64,000 bases of DNA from Amoebophrya sp. A120 (taxonomy: Eukaryota > Sar > Dinophyceae > Syndiniales > Amoebophryaceae). Shown here piece after piece: positions 22,701 through 33,674 of the stretch (position 1 is the stretch's first letter; each line of letters starts with the position of its first letter). The notes beneath the pieces are model-generated. The model saw only the letters and a list, made by a program, of their open reading frames with translations. It made no database searches and was not told where the DNA came from. The stretch is taken from positions 6,605,860-6,669,859 of the forward strand of contig CAJINV010000001.1 of the NCBI GenBank assembly GCA_905178155.1, written 5' to 3'. Made by a program: the position numbers and the translations under genes.

Positions 22701-23287
22701 TTGGAGGAGGATTTCGTACTCCTCCCGCCGCCGCCACTCCTGCCCGACCCACTCACGAACGCCGGCGCACCCTCCGTTGTCGTCGTGTCCGCGCGCGTGC
22801 TGCTCGGGGGATGGAGGGTGCCTCCAGCTCCCGCGCGCTGCTTCAAGAGCGAAGCCGAGCTGGACCCCATGCCGATCACCGGCGGCCCTGCGCCCGTCGC
22901 GCCCTGCACGACCGGCTGCTGCGCCGCGGCGGAACTGGTTGATGGGCTGGCGGCGACCTGCTGTTCGCGGGAGTGGACGAGTTGCCTTCGAAGAGTCTCT
23001 GCATTGCTTAAACTGAGCGTGTTTCCTAGACTGTCCGGGCCGTCGATCTCCTTCACCAAATAGTTGTATTCCACGCGCTGTTTCAGCGGAAGGCTGATAC
23101 TCCCTTCTTCCGTGCTCCAAAGCAACGGATTTTGCTCATTGGCAAACAACCGCACCGCGTTCCCCGCCTCCCAACTGCCGAGAGCAGAGTGAGACCCGCA
23201 GACAAATACCGCTTGGTCCAAAGGCAACGCGGCTTCCACGGCAACGCGGAAGGTGATTTTCGTCGTTAGTGCTTGCTGCTGCTCCAT
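16787..23287 (-). CDS. CBM20 - trehalose-6-phosphate synthase-like (GT20) - trehalose phosphatase (HAD) fusion
   Basis: Predicted exons are 23287-22133, 21880-21819, 21498-20174, 19473-19426, 19146-17884 and 17750-16787. The first four junctions are introners and the last is GT-AG (GTATTT...TCAG). The spliced length is 4,797 nt (1,598 residues). The N-terminus is a starch-binding CBM20 domain (VFVCGSHSALGSWEAGNAV, VEYNYLVKE), then a Ser/Gly-rich linker. The GT20 domain shows VWAQDWQLL, GLYVHVPWPSSD and FDYSRHFLTACTRLLGV. Where the E. coli enzyme OtsA has ERLDYSKG with its catalytic Arg and Lys, this protein reads DCIERFAG, and the HDYH motif is QDWQ, so synthase activity is doubtful, as in plant class II TPS. 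The phosphatase domain keeps FDMDAAL (DxD present), VIVCSGR, a Lys in GVSKGAALTKFF and GNDRSDEDMF. Likely a trehalose-phosphate phosphatase or sensor with glucan binding. Confidence 0.88.
19147..19425. mobile_element. Introner 4 (279 bp), TIR family C, in TPS gene
   Basis: Flanked by perfect 5-bp copies TGCGG (19142-19146 and 19426-19430). The ends are inverted repeats of about 30 bp with one mismatch: TATCCTGAG, then C or T, then AAAAACGTACCC. Excision with one TSD gives NVMQGGR-SSAVTAQQQ in frame. Confidence 0.9.
19474..20173. mobile_element. Introner 5 (700 bp), TIR family D, largest in the window
   Basis: Flanked by perfect 5-bp copies TTCCA (19469-19473 and 20174-20178). It begins TATGG and ends CCATA. 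The arms of about 38 bp each carry two tandem copies of a TTCTCAA(n)TGTTACA-type unit. Excision gives KGAVME-HFPNTFRNVMQGGR in frame. The ~600-bp interior is more GC-rich than other introners and resembles none of them. A 108-codon frame (19573-19899, minus) has no recognisable domain. Confidence 0.85.
21499..21818. mobile_element. Introner 6 (320 bp), TIR family E, in TPS gene
   Basis: Flanking copies CAGCG and TAGCG match at four of five positions. The ends start TATCA and share GAAAAAT(n)CCCCC plus TCCCCATATCGAAA, arms of about 37 bp. Excision gives FICAHCLPL-CVHYEADTPLL in frame. Confidence 0.87.
21881..22132. mobile_element. Introner 7 (252 bp), TIR family A, in TPS gene
   Basis: Flanked by perfect 5-bp copies CGAGT (21876-21880 and 22133-22137). 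Arms are TATCAAATG(C/T)AAAA then TGTCTGGGTCTGGAA. Excision gives AKLHPNNS-RTPNGKIHNVF in frame. Separated from introner 6 by a 62-nt exon. Confidence 0.92.
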
Positions 23288-24495
23288 TTTGATTTTGTTC
23301 TAGTGACTAGTGTTGATTGATTATAGAGGCGAGTGCCCGTGAAGAAACGAATAGAAGACCAAGACGTAGTGAAAAGCAAGGCATAATATATAGTCCTGGG
23401 CACCAATAACTCAAGCGAAGACAAACAAAGCAGGTGCACCGAAATTGAAGTCACATCGTACGTAGCTAAGCATTGCTTCAAAAGACCTTCAACGACGATT
23501 CTAGGCCTAGAGCTACGTAGTGGTAGTGGTGGAGCTTGGAAGAAATCGAAGCGAAAAGTGTCTAGTCTATCAACAATGCAGCTCGAACTTGTATAACGAC
23601 ATGCAATAGCACGAAGCAGATGTCGAGACGAAGCTGCAAAAAAAAATGGACCGCTTGTTAATGATCAGACTCTATGGGATTCGGATTACTCCCAAAATCT
23701 TTATAGAAGCACACGACAAACGAATCCTGTTCTTCGGTTGCATCGGACCCGAAAAACACATGAAGGAGGATGAGGTACTCTCTCTGTCTCCTTTGGGTGG
23801 GTGTGCACGAAAAGAGAGCGCACTCGCACCCAGGGAGCAGCGGCCACGCCTTGGGCCACGCTGTAGCTGATGCGCGCCTTTCGTTCATTGTAGTGCGGAT
23901 TCGGTACAGCTGTCGGGCGTGTCGAGGGTGTCATAGCCTTGCAGTTCGCTTGTCACGCCTAAAATGATTTGGAAAGGCTTGAACCCAAAATCATGCACGG
24001 AGTTCTTGAAGTAGTGCGAGTGGCTTGGGAACTAATACACCGCTCGGAATCTGTCATGTACATTTTGTTTCATCTGAATGAGTAGAAAGATGAAAAAAGA
24101 ATACCGCATCACCGAAATATCCTGTTTCTCTTTCCTCTAAGTAAAATCCGATCTAAAATCCAGGCCACAAATCAAGTCCGCAATCTCTTTCATCTTCCTC
24201 TATTCCGTGCGGGTTCGGGTTTCCTCAAAGTAGAAGTTAACTTTTATATTTCCTTTGGTTTTCCAAAATTGTACATGTCCTCTCCTGTATTAGTGCTGTT
24301 TTCTGCGATTTCCATGGATCCCGATCGGTAGATCGACAACAGGAAAATACGCAGAGCTACAGATTCAAAATAGTACTACTACTTTGAAAACAAAAACTTG
24401 TAAGTATGTACTGTAAAACCAAGAAAATGAATTGCGTGTGCGCTCCTGAAGGTGAGCGGAAAAAGCCTTGGCCTTCTGCATACTGAAAAGAGATT

Positions 24496-24521
24496 ATCAT
24501 CATCATCATCATCATCATCAT
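24496..24521. repeat. (ATC)n microsatellite
   Basis: About eight to nine uninterrupted ATC units in the intergenic region upstream of the TPS gene. Confidence 0.9.
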
Positions 24522-24741
24522 TCTCGTGCTTGTCCATTGACATTCGTGTAAATTATCTTTTCTTATTCCTCTTCAGAGTGGACGTGCACGCGATCACCGT
24601 CTTTTGACAATCAAGACGTCGCTATTCCGCCACCCAGGTACCGTCCCGGTGGCGTTAGAAAAGAAATTAATTTACATAATACAAACGTTCCTGCTAGGTC
24701 AACAAAGATGTTTTTCTTTTAACCGTTGTTGTACTTAATAG

Positions 24742-24801
24742 TAGGGAGTCGCGACTTAGGGAGTCGTAGGGAGCGCATCGACCTAGGGAGTCGCGACTTA
24801 G
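24742..24801. repeat. Direct repeat of TAGGGAGTCGCGACTTAG
   Basis: Two exact 18-bp copies (24742-24759 and 24784-24801) with partial GGAGTCGTAGGGAG between them. Each copy holds the palindrome AGTCGCGACT, so single-strand hairpins or a dimeric binding site are possible. Role unknown. Confidence 0.75.
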
Positions 24802-24944
24802 CCTCATGCCACACCCACATGCCACGGCCAGCCCGGTATGCATAAAAAGGTCTTGCTTTTTCACTGTCGTAGTTACATTCATACATTATCATACATTTGC
24901 TCAATCAACAATTTCAATTTCAACATGGTACGCCCGGGCGCGCA

Positions 24945-25009
24945 AGTTCCGCACTTCTGATGGTGCAGCACGAGCACTCCCCCCGCCAGTTCCGCGCTTC
25001 TGATGGTGC
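24945..25009. repeat. 22-bp direct repeat pair
   Basis: The unit AGTTCCGC(A/G)CTTCTGATGGTGC occurs at 24945-24966 and 24988-25009 with one mismatch. Intergenic, role unknown. Confidence 0.75.
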
Positions 25010-25569
25010 GCGTCTGGTGTAGCTGCACAGCGCAGCAAAGACTTATGCTCTTAGTTCTTATACTCCTAACGGTGATTGCAGCACCAGGAGCCCAGACCAG
25101 CTGAAAGAGCTGACGCCCAGTAAAAGTTTCTCTCACTCGGGGAGAGACGCGAATCGTCTCGCGAAAGCCACAAACCTGCTTGGAATCAGTGCATTCTAGT
25201 CCCCGTTGATTCTCGTAGTCGTGGGACTAGGAGTGGGACACTCACATTAAGGAAACCTATGAAACTAAGACAAAAGGAGAAGCGACGTGTGGGCTCCTCG
25301 TTGCTGTTGATTTTGCAACTCATTGATTTCAATCAGATCGACCGGTTTGTGCACGCTCTAACTGCTCTTGAAAAGGTACCGAAGCCGCTTTTTACCTGTA
25401 TGTTGACGCAATGTTGAGAAGTGAAAGAATCATTTTTTATACCTTATCGAAACGCTTCTCGCGTCATCAGCGTGTCGTCACTTCGAGCCTCGCGGCTCTC
25501 GATCAAGAACCAACTGGGGGTAAAAAAATGCAGAGGGAAATTCTACGCTAAGACCAAGCAAACGGCAGC

Positions 25570-26052
25570 CTAGAAGATAGAATACTTCTTCCCTTTCCGC
25601 TCCTTACGCCACATGCGAAATTCATGTTCCAGATCCTTCTCTGCGATGAACTTCAGCGCCAGCTCCCGCTTGTCAGTTTTCGGCAGTTTCAAGCTCGGCC
25701 CGGCAACCTCTTCGGACTCCTCATCCTCGTCTTCGGCATCGGAGCGCTCCTCTACGCCACTTACTGTTACCACGTACTCCCCACTGCCCCAATCAAACCG
25801 ATGCACTTCCTCCTCGCCGCTGTCGACGGCGCCCTGGATCTCGTCCTCAATGTCGGAGAAGTGGATCTCCTGTCCGTACTTCGAATTCAGCTCGTCGACC
25901 ACCTCTTCAGCGGTGTCGGCCTTGAACTCATGCTCGGACTCACTGCTTTCCTCGTCCGACGCCTCGCCACCGCGTTCCCACTTCACCTGGACCGAGAACT
26001 CTTTCCACTCCATGGGAGCGTCGGAAATCACTTTGCGCTTGAGGGTGGGCAT
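25570..26052 (-). CDS. Small acidic protein of unknown function
   Basis: Single open frame of 160 residues from ATG 26052. I do not recognise a family. The N-terminus (MPTLKRKVISDAPMEWKEFSVQVKWERGG, given here in part) is basic to neutral. The middle is very rich in Glu and Asp with Ser (for example DEESSESEHEF and DAEDEDEESEE), and the C-terminus is strongly basic (EFRMWRKERKGKK). No signal peptide or membrane segment is visible. Acid-then-basic layouts like this occur in nuclear, histone-binding or ribosome-associated proteins, but that is only a guess. It lies alone between the TPS and P5A genes, on the same strand. A 35-bp tandem duplication begins two bases upstream of the start codon. 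Gene-like codon structure, absence of internal stops and array orientation support it as real. Confidence 0.65.
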   Translation of the reverse strand: MPTLKRKVISDAPMEWKEFSVQVKWERGGEASDEESSESEHEFKADTAEEVVDELNSKYGQEIHFSDIEDEIQGAVDSGEEEVHRFDWGSGEYVVTVSGVEERSDAEDEDEESEEVAGPSLKLPKTDKRELALKFIAEKDLEHEFRMWRKERKGKKYSIF

Positions 26053-26054
26053 GT

Positions 26055-26124
26055 TTGAAGCGTCTTATTGCTATTATTCCGGAAGATTGTTGAAGCGTCT
26101 TATTGCTATTATTCCGGAAGATTG
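26055..26124. repeat. 35-bp perfect tandem duplication at the 5' end of the acidic-protein gene
   Basis: Two exact head-to-tail copies (26055-26089 and 26090-26124) starting TTGAAGCGTCTTATTG, ending GGAAGATTG. It sits in the expected 5' UTR or proximal promoter of the minus-strand gene starting at 26052. Confidence 0.9.
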
Positions 26125-26795
26125 TGAATAAAATAAAACTTCACACTCTCTACTTTTTCGATCGCTGGACCATGTCCATGCAAGAAATTGCGATTGCAAT
26201 GTGGATGTCAGCTCTGCAGCGTACACGTTGCAAGCAAGGCCAGACATAAATCGTGAACTGCGGGGCTGGGGTACTCTCAACACGACGACGAGTGCCATTC
26301 CATTATAACGAGAAGAATCTACTCCAACAATGAATTACTCAATTTGATTGATGATAGCTTTTCACCCCCTGCTCAATTATCAACCACACAATAGATTTCA
26401 ATTTTTCCCGGTCCATAACCAAAGGAATGCTGTGACGAAAACGAGCATGACAGATCAAATTCAACCCTTTGCTCGCATCTCATGAAACTGAAAGATCAAA
26501 TTCAAAAAAAAGCGTTCACAAACGCAGTGGTGTCGCTGGATTTAGATTGTTTGATCTACCTCAAAGAATACTTTATGAAGAGACACAAAACGCGCACCAA
26601 TTTTCCAGCGTCAAACACCATCGAGACAGGGAGAAGCTGCGGATGGAGCTTGAAGAGTCGACGAGACTTATCTGTGTTGTGGCTTTGTCGTCTTTCGTCT
26701 TTCTAAATCTTTCATTTGTTTCCGACACAAGAGCAAATTAATCTTGGAGCGGTGTTCATGATGTTCATCGGAACCTCTTACAGAGCGGATGATGT
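26125..26795. other. Intergenic region, P5A ATPase to acidic-protein gene
   Basis: About 670 bp without a supported gene. Near the ATPase stop a 29-bp stretch recurs (GATGTTCATCGGAACCTCTT around 26759-26778 and 26789-26808), a short tandem repeat overlapping the 3' end of the ATPase gene. Confidence 0.5.
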
Positions 26796-29700
26796 TCATC
26801 GGAACCTCTTACAAAGCATTGCTTTTATCGTCCACGCACCACCCACGGACCCAGCTAGGTCCACAGCAAGAATCCCCGCTACCCGGTGGCGCAAATCCTC
26901 GTCTGGGATCGGGTAAAGTCCGAGCAGCCAATCTACTCCAGGGAGAACCTCGAAAATCAAGAGCAACAGCACGAAGAGGTACAAAACCCACGTGTTGCGC
27001 AAGGGTTTGTTCTCCGTAAATGCCACGAGAAAGGGGCGGCCACTGTAATTCGCCAAGAAGTTTGCCAACTGATTCACCTGGATGCAGAAGAACAGCACGG
27101 TGCCGCGCAACGTCGGCACGAATTCTGCATTTACTGGTATACCGTACGCAGTCCGGAGCTTCGGAAAGTTAAAAAGCTGCGAACTTGGTGAAGAAACTTG
27201 TTCAGGTACTATCTCTGCGTTCTCAACAGCTGCAGCTTTTCGGAGAGTAGAATTTGCGCTATTATACGCATCTACTTCCGCCAGTGCCCAGAAGATGCAG
27301 CTCAAGTGGCACACAGTCTGCAGTCCCATGCTCGCCCAGGACGCCGGATGGGATAAATTTGCGACCGGTCGCTGACGCGTGAGCGGCCCAACGCTGCTCC
27401 GGCTGATCAGGAAGAACAAGGAGGAAATGAATAAACTCTCGAGCAGTGCCTGTGCTTCACTGGTTCGCGTCCCGTCCAGCGTGACGAGGCTCAATCCACA
27501 GGCCAGAACGACACTGTTGACACCCATAATCTGGTACATTTGCAGAGTCACGCAACAGGCACCGCGGCCGGCCTGCAGCAACTTCGTGACGCACTGGATC
27601 GTTTCTCCACGGTAGGTGAAAGGGCTTGCGATTGACGCCTCGCCGAGCTGGGCAGTGGCAGAGCCGCCGGGTTTGTTTGATGAGCTCGAGCCTGCACCGC
27701 CACCTGCCATCAAATCTTGTTCGTCGATAGGCAAGAAGTCCTCCGCAGCAATACCCAGCGGATTCATATCACCAGCGTCGTCCGCCTCGGAAGCGGAAGG
27801 GGACGAGGCGGGTGGTTGACTTTTCCCTTTCTTGGAGCCCGCTGGTACCTTTTTCGAACGGGACCTCGGGAAAAATTCACCCTTTTCCGTTGAAGTGGAT
27901 AGCAGCGAAATTCCCACGTGTGCGCGCTTCAACGCGCCGACATCATTCAAACCGTCGCCGTATCAAATGCAAAGTGTCTGGGTCTGGAAAAGTGTGATGC
28001 TGTTTGTGCATGACACAGAAGGTCTAGCATGCAAGTTCTAGCAGCACAGGTTTTGAGCAGGTTAGGCGATGCCTAATCCGCATGACAAGTTCCCTCTTTT
28101 GGTGGCAAGAAGTGAGCAACTTATGCGGTCCATGCATGACAGATTTTTTTCTGGTCTCAAATACGCATAAGAAGTTTACATGTTTCCAGACCCAGACACT
28201 TTTGCATTTGATACGCCGATCATCAGGGTGATCTCGCCAGATGCGGAAAAATCATCCAGCAAGGCTTTTTTGCAGTCTGGCGTTGCGCGGGCGAAAACGG
28301 AGACATGCGGAAAGACTTTCCTCCTCCAGCTAGAGAAGTTGAAGGTACCAGTACTGCTCGCATGTAACGTTCGAAACCGGCCCAAGTCCGCGAACGAAAC
28401 GCAAAGTGCCATCGATCCGGCCTTTAGGTTCTTCAGCACTCGTTTCTCGTCCAGAGATTCACCATCAGCAGAAGAAGAATCAATTTTCCCCGCGGCCGAG
28501 CCGCCTTCGAGTCGTCGCCAGCGAACTTTGAGGCTTTTGCTCTCAACAGCGTTTGCTTGTTTATTTCCGTCCACGGTCGTGGTTTGATCAACGTGATCCG
28601 CACTATTTGAAGGATAGATGGGCGTCACGAAATCCGCATCCTGCGGCACCATCCCGCATTCTTGCGCCACATGGCAGGCAGTGGCCAGCGCGTCTCCAGT
28701 GATCATGACACACTTGTGGTCGCAGTTCTGCAACTCTCGAATGGTCTTCTTCGTGTGAGGCTTCAGGTTCGACCGCAGGGCCAGGAAGCCGGCAAACTGC
28801 AGGTTCGAATCTTCGACATCCGCGCGCTCAAAAAGACTGTCAACATTCGAGCCATTTGGTTTATTTTTCTCAACTAACAAATTTGCAACTTTTGGATTCT
28901 TCTTTACTTCGGCACTCATATCCTTCCACGCGAGGGCCAACACTCGCAACCCGTGGTGCGTCAGTCTCGTCGCTTCGCGCTCGTACGCACTTGCTTCGGA
29001 TGAGTTTTTGAAGCAGATGCGAGACCGCAGCATTTCTGGCGAGCCTTTGACAAACGCGTAGACAAAAGGGGGGGATTGTCCAGCTCCTGCGCGAGATTTG
29101 CTTGTGGTGACTGGCATTTTTGCGGCGACAACGGACATGCGCTGTAATTCCGATTGAAACGGAAACCGCTCAAGAATTTTCAACCGATTCGTGCTTGGAC
29201 CAGCAGCGCTATCCTCGGCTTGCTCTTGCACAACTGTTGGAAGCCAACCGGATGTTGAGGATGCGCCTGCGCCTGCAGGTGCTCCCTCATCGAACTTCCA
29301 GCCCGCGTACTCAAAAGCCGCCTGCTCTGCGGGGTCTCCTATGATCTCGCTTGCGCATTCGTCCACTGGCTCGCTGTCTTCTCCTGGTTGCAACATGCGC
29401 CCAATGAGTCCTGGGATCTGCCGCGACTGCTGCAGCAACTTCTTCGCAAGGCCTTGAGTGCTTGATTTTGACTGTTGCTTTTTTCCTCGTTTCAGCAACA
29501 AGGAGTGACAGGCGCCCAAGACAAAATCTGCGTGCAGCTCACTTCCCATGGAGGGGGTACCTTTCATTTGCTTCGAGTCCTTTGCTGACACCCCAGGTCC
29601 ATTCACCTCCTCGTCCTTTACAGGAACTTCAGTTACCACCGAATCGACAGTGTACTTGCTACTTGTCAAAGTGCCGGTCTTGTCGAAGCAGCAAGTTGTT

Positions 29701-32700
29701 ACGCGTCCGGCGTACTGGAAACGATGTGGCTCGGTGCAGAAGATGCGCAGCTTGTGCAGCGCGAACAGAAACAGCGAGGTGACAAAGGACAGAGTCGTTG
29801 GAAACTCGGGGGGCACCGCGGCGGTAAGAATGTGCGACACGGAGAGAAAAACTTTCCAACGGGAGCGCGGACGTGTGGAAAGGAGTGTGTCAAGAGCGGT
29901 GGTTAACCACGATGACATCTCGCCTTCGAGCAGTGACATGCCGGTAAGGTCACCGAGTGATGCTCCCTCTTCTGGCGCCACGCCCTCTGCGGCACAGGAT
30001 GAGAGCGTAGATCCGAGAACCTCATCTGTGAACAGACGGCGGCGAAAATCGTGGGCCGCAGAGGAAGGCGCGGCTCCTGCGACAGAACTGACGTTTGTAG
30101 CAGGATCTGCTGAAGCTGTCGAAGTCGTTGTGCTAGTGCCAATTTTGTCCGATGTCACGCTCGTGGAAGACAACAGCAACCGGTGAAAAGTTTCCCGGGC
30201 GCGAAGTTCTGCTGTCGCGAGCAGTGACGCGGAATCCGTGGTCTCATCTACTTCTCCTGCAAGTCCTTGTATTGCACCAGCGCATCTTGCTTCCAGTTCT
30301 CGCCAAAATCTCCCAAACACTCGCTCTCTGGCTTCCCTATGCTCCTCGGGATACCATACGAGACCGTCGTAGAGCAGGTACAGGCAAGACAGAATTCCGA
30401 AGAGCAGCAAGATAACCAGAAACCAGTAAATTTCGGTCTGCGCGTTTTCCAGCGTCGCTCGTTCCGCGTTCGACACGATTGTGCGAATCAAGCTGCCCTG
30501 CTTCGTGTCGTAGCTGGTGTTTAGAACTTTCCCGATCACGAAGGACCCGTCACCCTCATCAATTTCGTTTTGTTCGGCCTGGTGATTCTGTCCTCGTCCT
30601 CGCGACTGCGTTTTCTGAAGGAGGTGTAATTGCTTCTTGTTCTTTTGCGCAACGATGCGGAGACCGACCGACCGCATTTCGGACAAAGCTTCTTTGACCA
30701 GTGCGTCGGGAGGCAGGGAGGGACACGACGACGACGCGCTGCTGCTAACTGCAGGCGTTCCTAGCGCGTGTACGACTTTCGTGCCGGAAAACACTGTATG
30801 AGCTTTCAGAGTATTGTCCTCCGCAGCTGAAGATCCGCTGTTGTCATCGTCTTCCCGGACGAAGTGGGTGGCTAGGAAAGTCGTTGCAGTCGTTTTGTCA
30901 TCTGCGGCCTCGACACCAGCGACTGCAGCTCCTTGTCTTCCTTTTCTATTGCGCAACGACATCTGTAGTTCTCCGCCTCGCACAGAACTGGAAATCTCCT
31001 TTTCTGCTCTCGTAGTGTTACTACTACCGTCGGCATCCACAGTTCCATCGCGAATCGCAATTTTCGTTTGCGGCAGTGTCTCTCCAGTCAGCATGCTCTC
31101 GTCAGCCAGGCAACAGGACCCATGCTGCAGCACCACATCGGCAGTTTGCGGCAACGTTTCTGAGGGAAAAACCGCAACCGTGTCGCCCGGAAGGAGATCC
31201 CGGCTCCCAACGAGCTTCCAGCGCTGCGAACTTGCTTTTCCGGACGCGTCATCGGATGTCAGTAGAAGTGTCGGCACGTTTGGGAAAACCATTTGCCGCC
31301 GTAGGAGCTGCATGTCGCTCACGCGCCGAGCTGCAAATTGCACCTCCAACGCGACCAGCATGATTAGAGTGAAGAGTGAGTAGTACCAGTAGCTGTCCAG
31401 CATCCACAACAACGTGCAGGAGATTTGAAAAATGAAAAACGGGGACGTGAAATTCTCCAGTGCTGCCGTCGCCAGATCCGGAGCGGCGATGTCAAACTGA
31501 TTCGTACCGTGGAGCAAGTGGAACCGTGAGCGAAACTGGCTTCTAACCTGGCGCGCATCGGTGGCGTCTTTTTCAACTTCTTCATCCACACATACGTCCG
31601 GTGCCAATCGCAACTTACGGAAGTAAGAGGACGCGCTGTTTTTTTCTCCGTCCCGATTCTCGAGAATCATCCTCCCCTTATTCGGATCGTCGATGAGAAA
31701 GAGAGAGACGCAGGCTTGTTTCGTGCTTCTTGCTTCATCGTTTTCCTCGCAAACCACTGGTCGCAGACTGTACTGCCGCCTCGCCAAAATCCTAAAAAGT
31801 AAGCTGCTGATGCCGACTTTCCTTTTCCGCAACTCTTCGAATATCGTTGGGTGCCACACGCCGCCAAAAAGTTTTTCGACAAGGTTGCGTGGCTGGGTCA
31901 GAAGTCGAAAGAGTCCGACCTTGGCGTTGGGTTCTTCGGGCTGGACGAGACAAAGACCACCTTCCGTCCTGTCGAATGCGGAATCTGCAAAAGCATCGGC
32001 CTTCGCTCCACGCTCATCCGCCTCCTCACCCAGAAACATGATTTCAAGTGCCTTCAAGAGAATGCTCTGCTTCTTCCTGTCCGCACGGACAGTACCCTTT
32101 GACTTTCCGCCCGCAGTTGCGTCTTGTGTGGTGCGTGAAGCTGTGCTCGTTTTCCGTCCTAAATTACTCGGTGCGATCAGCGTTGCGCTACTTGTGGTTT
32201 TGGCTGCAACATTTGTTTTCGAATGCGACAGCTTTTGCAAACCAAACACGTATCTCGACGGCGATTTACCAGCAACTTCTCCAAACTCCGGATATCGGAC
32301 CTCCAGCAAAGGAAGAAGCTGGTGACTTGGGCGCCCTGTCGTTTTGTTTCCTTTGTCGCTTCTAGGGGCGACGTCAAGCGTGTCGTTGCTAGCTACTGAT
32401 TCCGAGGATAGCAAGACATGAGTGGCGTCCTCGACATTTTTGACGCGCCGGAAGCGCAGGAAGAGGCGGAGGCGCAGGTTCCACCGCGTGGCAAGCACGA
32501 GGAGCAGGTGCAGGTAGAGTGGAAGAAATATGAGGATTTTCAGCATCGCAAAATGCTCTTCGTCCGCACTTTGTTTTTCCGGCGGCAGCTCGTCGCAAAA
32601 CAGTCCGGGAAAATCGTAGGTGCACGGATCGTCCCAGGAAATACGAGCGGTAAACAGCGCGTAGGTACTAGTCCAGACATGGAGCGGCACCAGGGGAAAT

Positions 32701-32747
32701 CCGTCGTACCCCCAAAACTGTGCACGCTCCTGGTAAAACGTCAACAT
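26796..32747 (-). CDS. P5A-type ATPase (ATP13A1/Spf1-like)
   Basis: Two exons, 32747-28214 and 27960-26796, joined across introner 8, give 1,897 residues, longer than the ~1,200 usual for the family. P5A ATPases act in the ER as dislocases of mistargeted transmembrane helices. Motifs: LTGETLP (actuator domain, about residue 552); PPEFPTTLS in M4, matching the P5A PPELP signature; CCFDKTGTLTSSKYTVDSVV with the phosphorylated Asp (about 1,020); KGSPE; MITGD; and MIGDGLNDVGALK (about 1,511), which is whole only after splicing. The C-terminal block LGEASIASPFTYRGETIQCVTKL closely resembles the P5A family, where this stretch precedes M5. Extra length comes from Ser/Thr-rich insertions around the actuator and nucleotide domains and near 1,530-1,590. 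Identification as P5A rather than P5B rests on the PPEFP motif and the GEASIASPFT block. Confidence 0.93.
27961..28213. mobile_element. Introner 8 (253 bp), TIR family A, inside the ATPase GDG motif
   Basis: Flanked by perfect 5-bp copies CGCCG (27956-27960 and 28214-28218). Arms are TATCAAATGCAAA and its complement, with TGTCTGGGTCTGGAA inside. Excision with one TSD gives LMIG-DGLNDVGALK, the invariant P-type hinge motif. A GT start is available here (GTATCA) but the matching 3' end would be GC, not AG. Confidence 0.94.
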
Positions 32748-33674
32748 TCTCGCGACAGTCGATACAAAAAAGTACCTTTTAGGTGGAAGTCAAGCGAACA
32801 CTACTACATCAAATTCGCATTTTGTAGTTCCAAATGTACTACTTCTGCGTTCTTGAGAACAAGACGATACATTCCTGACAGGAATTTCATGTCTTGATCG
32901 TACTGTACTAGTATCATCTTCTACACACCATCTTTACTTTTCGACTGACAGACAAAGAAACTGAAGGTACCGTGAAGATCTTTCAAAAATGAAATCACAA
33001 CCCGCTTGCAAGGGGTGATACCACAAGGCGATCGATGCACTACTTACGCTAGAACTCATGTTTTGTCCTTCTATCTTAAACGAGATTTTTGTGGATCATT
33101 AAAGTCGAGTATCACGACGATCAAGACTTTCGCTTTCCACCTTGGTAAATGAAATACAACGTCGATCCCTTTGTCTCGGACACGTTTTCAAATGCATCCT
33201 GCTCCTCAAGATCGTGAGACAGATACTATGAAAAAAAAACGCACAACGAACGCAAAGATGAAAGTTCCGTCAAAGTGGAACTGGAACTGCAATCATGAAT
33301 CACAGAATAGTTTTTCTCATCTGCGTTTTCTGCTATTTCTTTGTACAGTGACTGAGACATGGAAAGCCTTCGTAACTTGGCATCGCGTAAAACACGTTTC
33401 GAGAGTCCTGAATTCGCTGAAACGAAAAAACTTCTGCGGCCTGAAAATCGCTGACATGGAAATTCGTAGTGAAATTGATTCTCACCCAAGTGAAGCTGTG
33501 AAATTCAAATTTTAGGTTTGAGTTAGTGTGAAACTTCAAAATTCAATTTCTGATTCCGATCGTAAAGTAGAAGTACAAGATAAAATAGTTTGTACATTTC
33601 CAAAACAAATTGGATACAGCGCCACACAACATACGACGGCTGCTTGTTAGTTTATGCAAACAAGACGCAATGAT
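32748..33674. other. Intergenic region, large Ser/Gln-rich gene to P5A gene
   Basis: 927 bp, AT-richer than flanking exons, with only short chance frames on both strands. No TIR element or RNA gene recognised. Confidence 0.5.

Larger units (their letters stand above)
23288..25569. other. Longest intergenic region (2.3 kb), TPS gene to small acidic gene
   Basis: No supported gene on either strand. It holds an (ATC)n microsatellite and two short direct-repeat pairs, listed separately. No element with introner-type TIR and TSD was seen here, nor a convincing tRNA box pair. It contains the TPS promoter side and the 3' side of the acidic-protein gene. Confidence 0.5.

Noticed and set aside
27960-28214. 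Introner 8 read as an ordinary GT intron (GTATCA start)
   Set aside because: With the frame fixed by GDGLNDVGALK the matching 3' end is GC, and most other introners do not have G before TATC, so GT is incidental.
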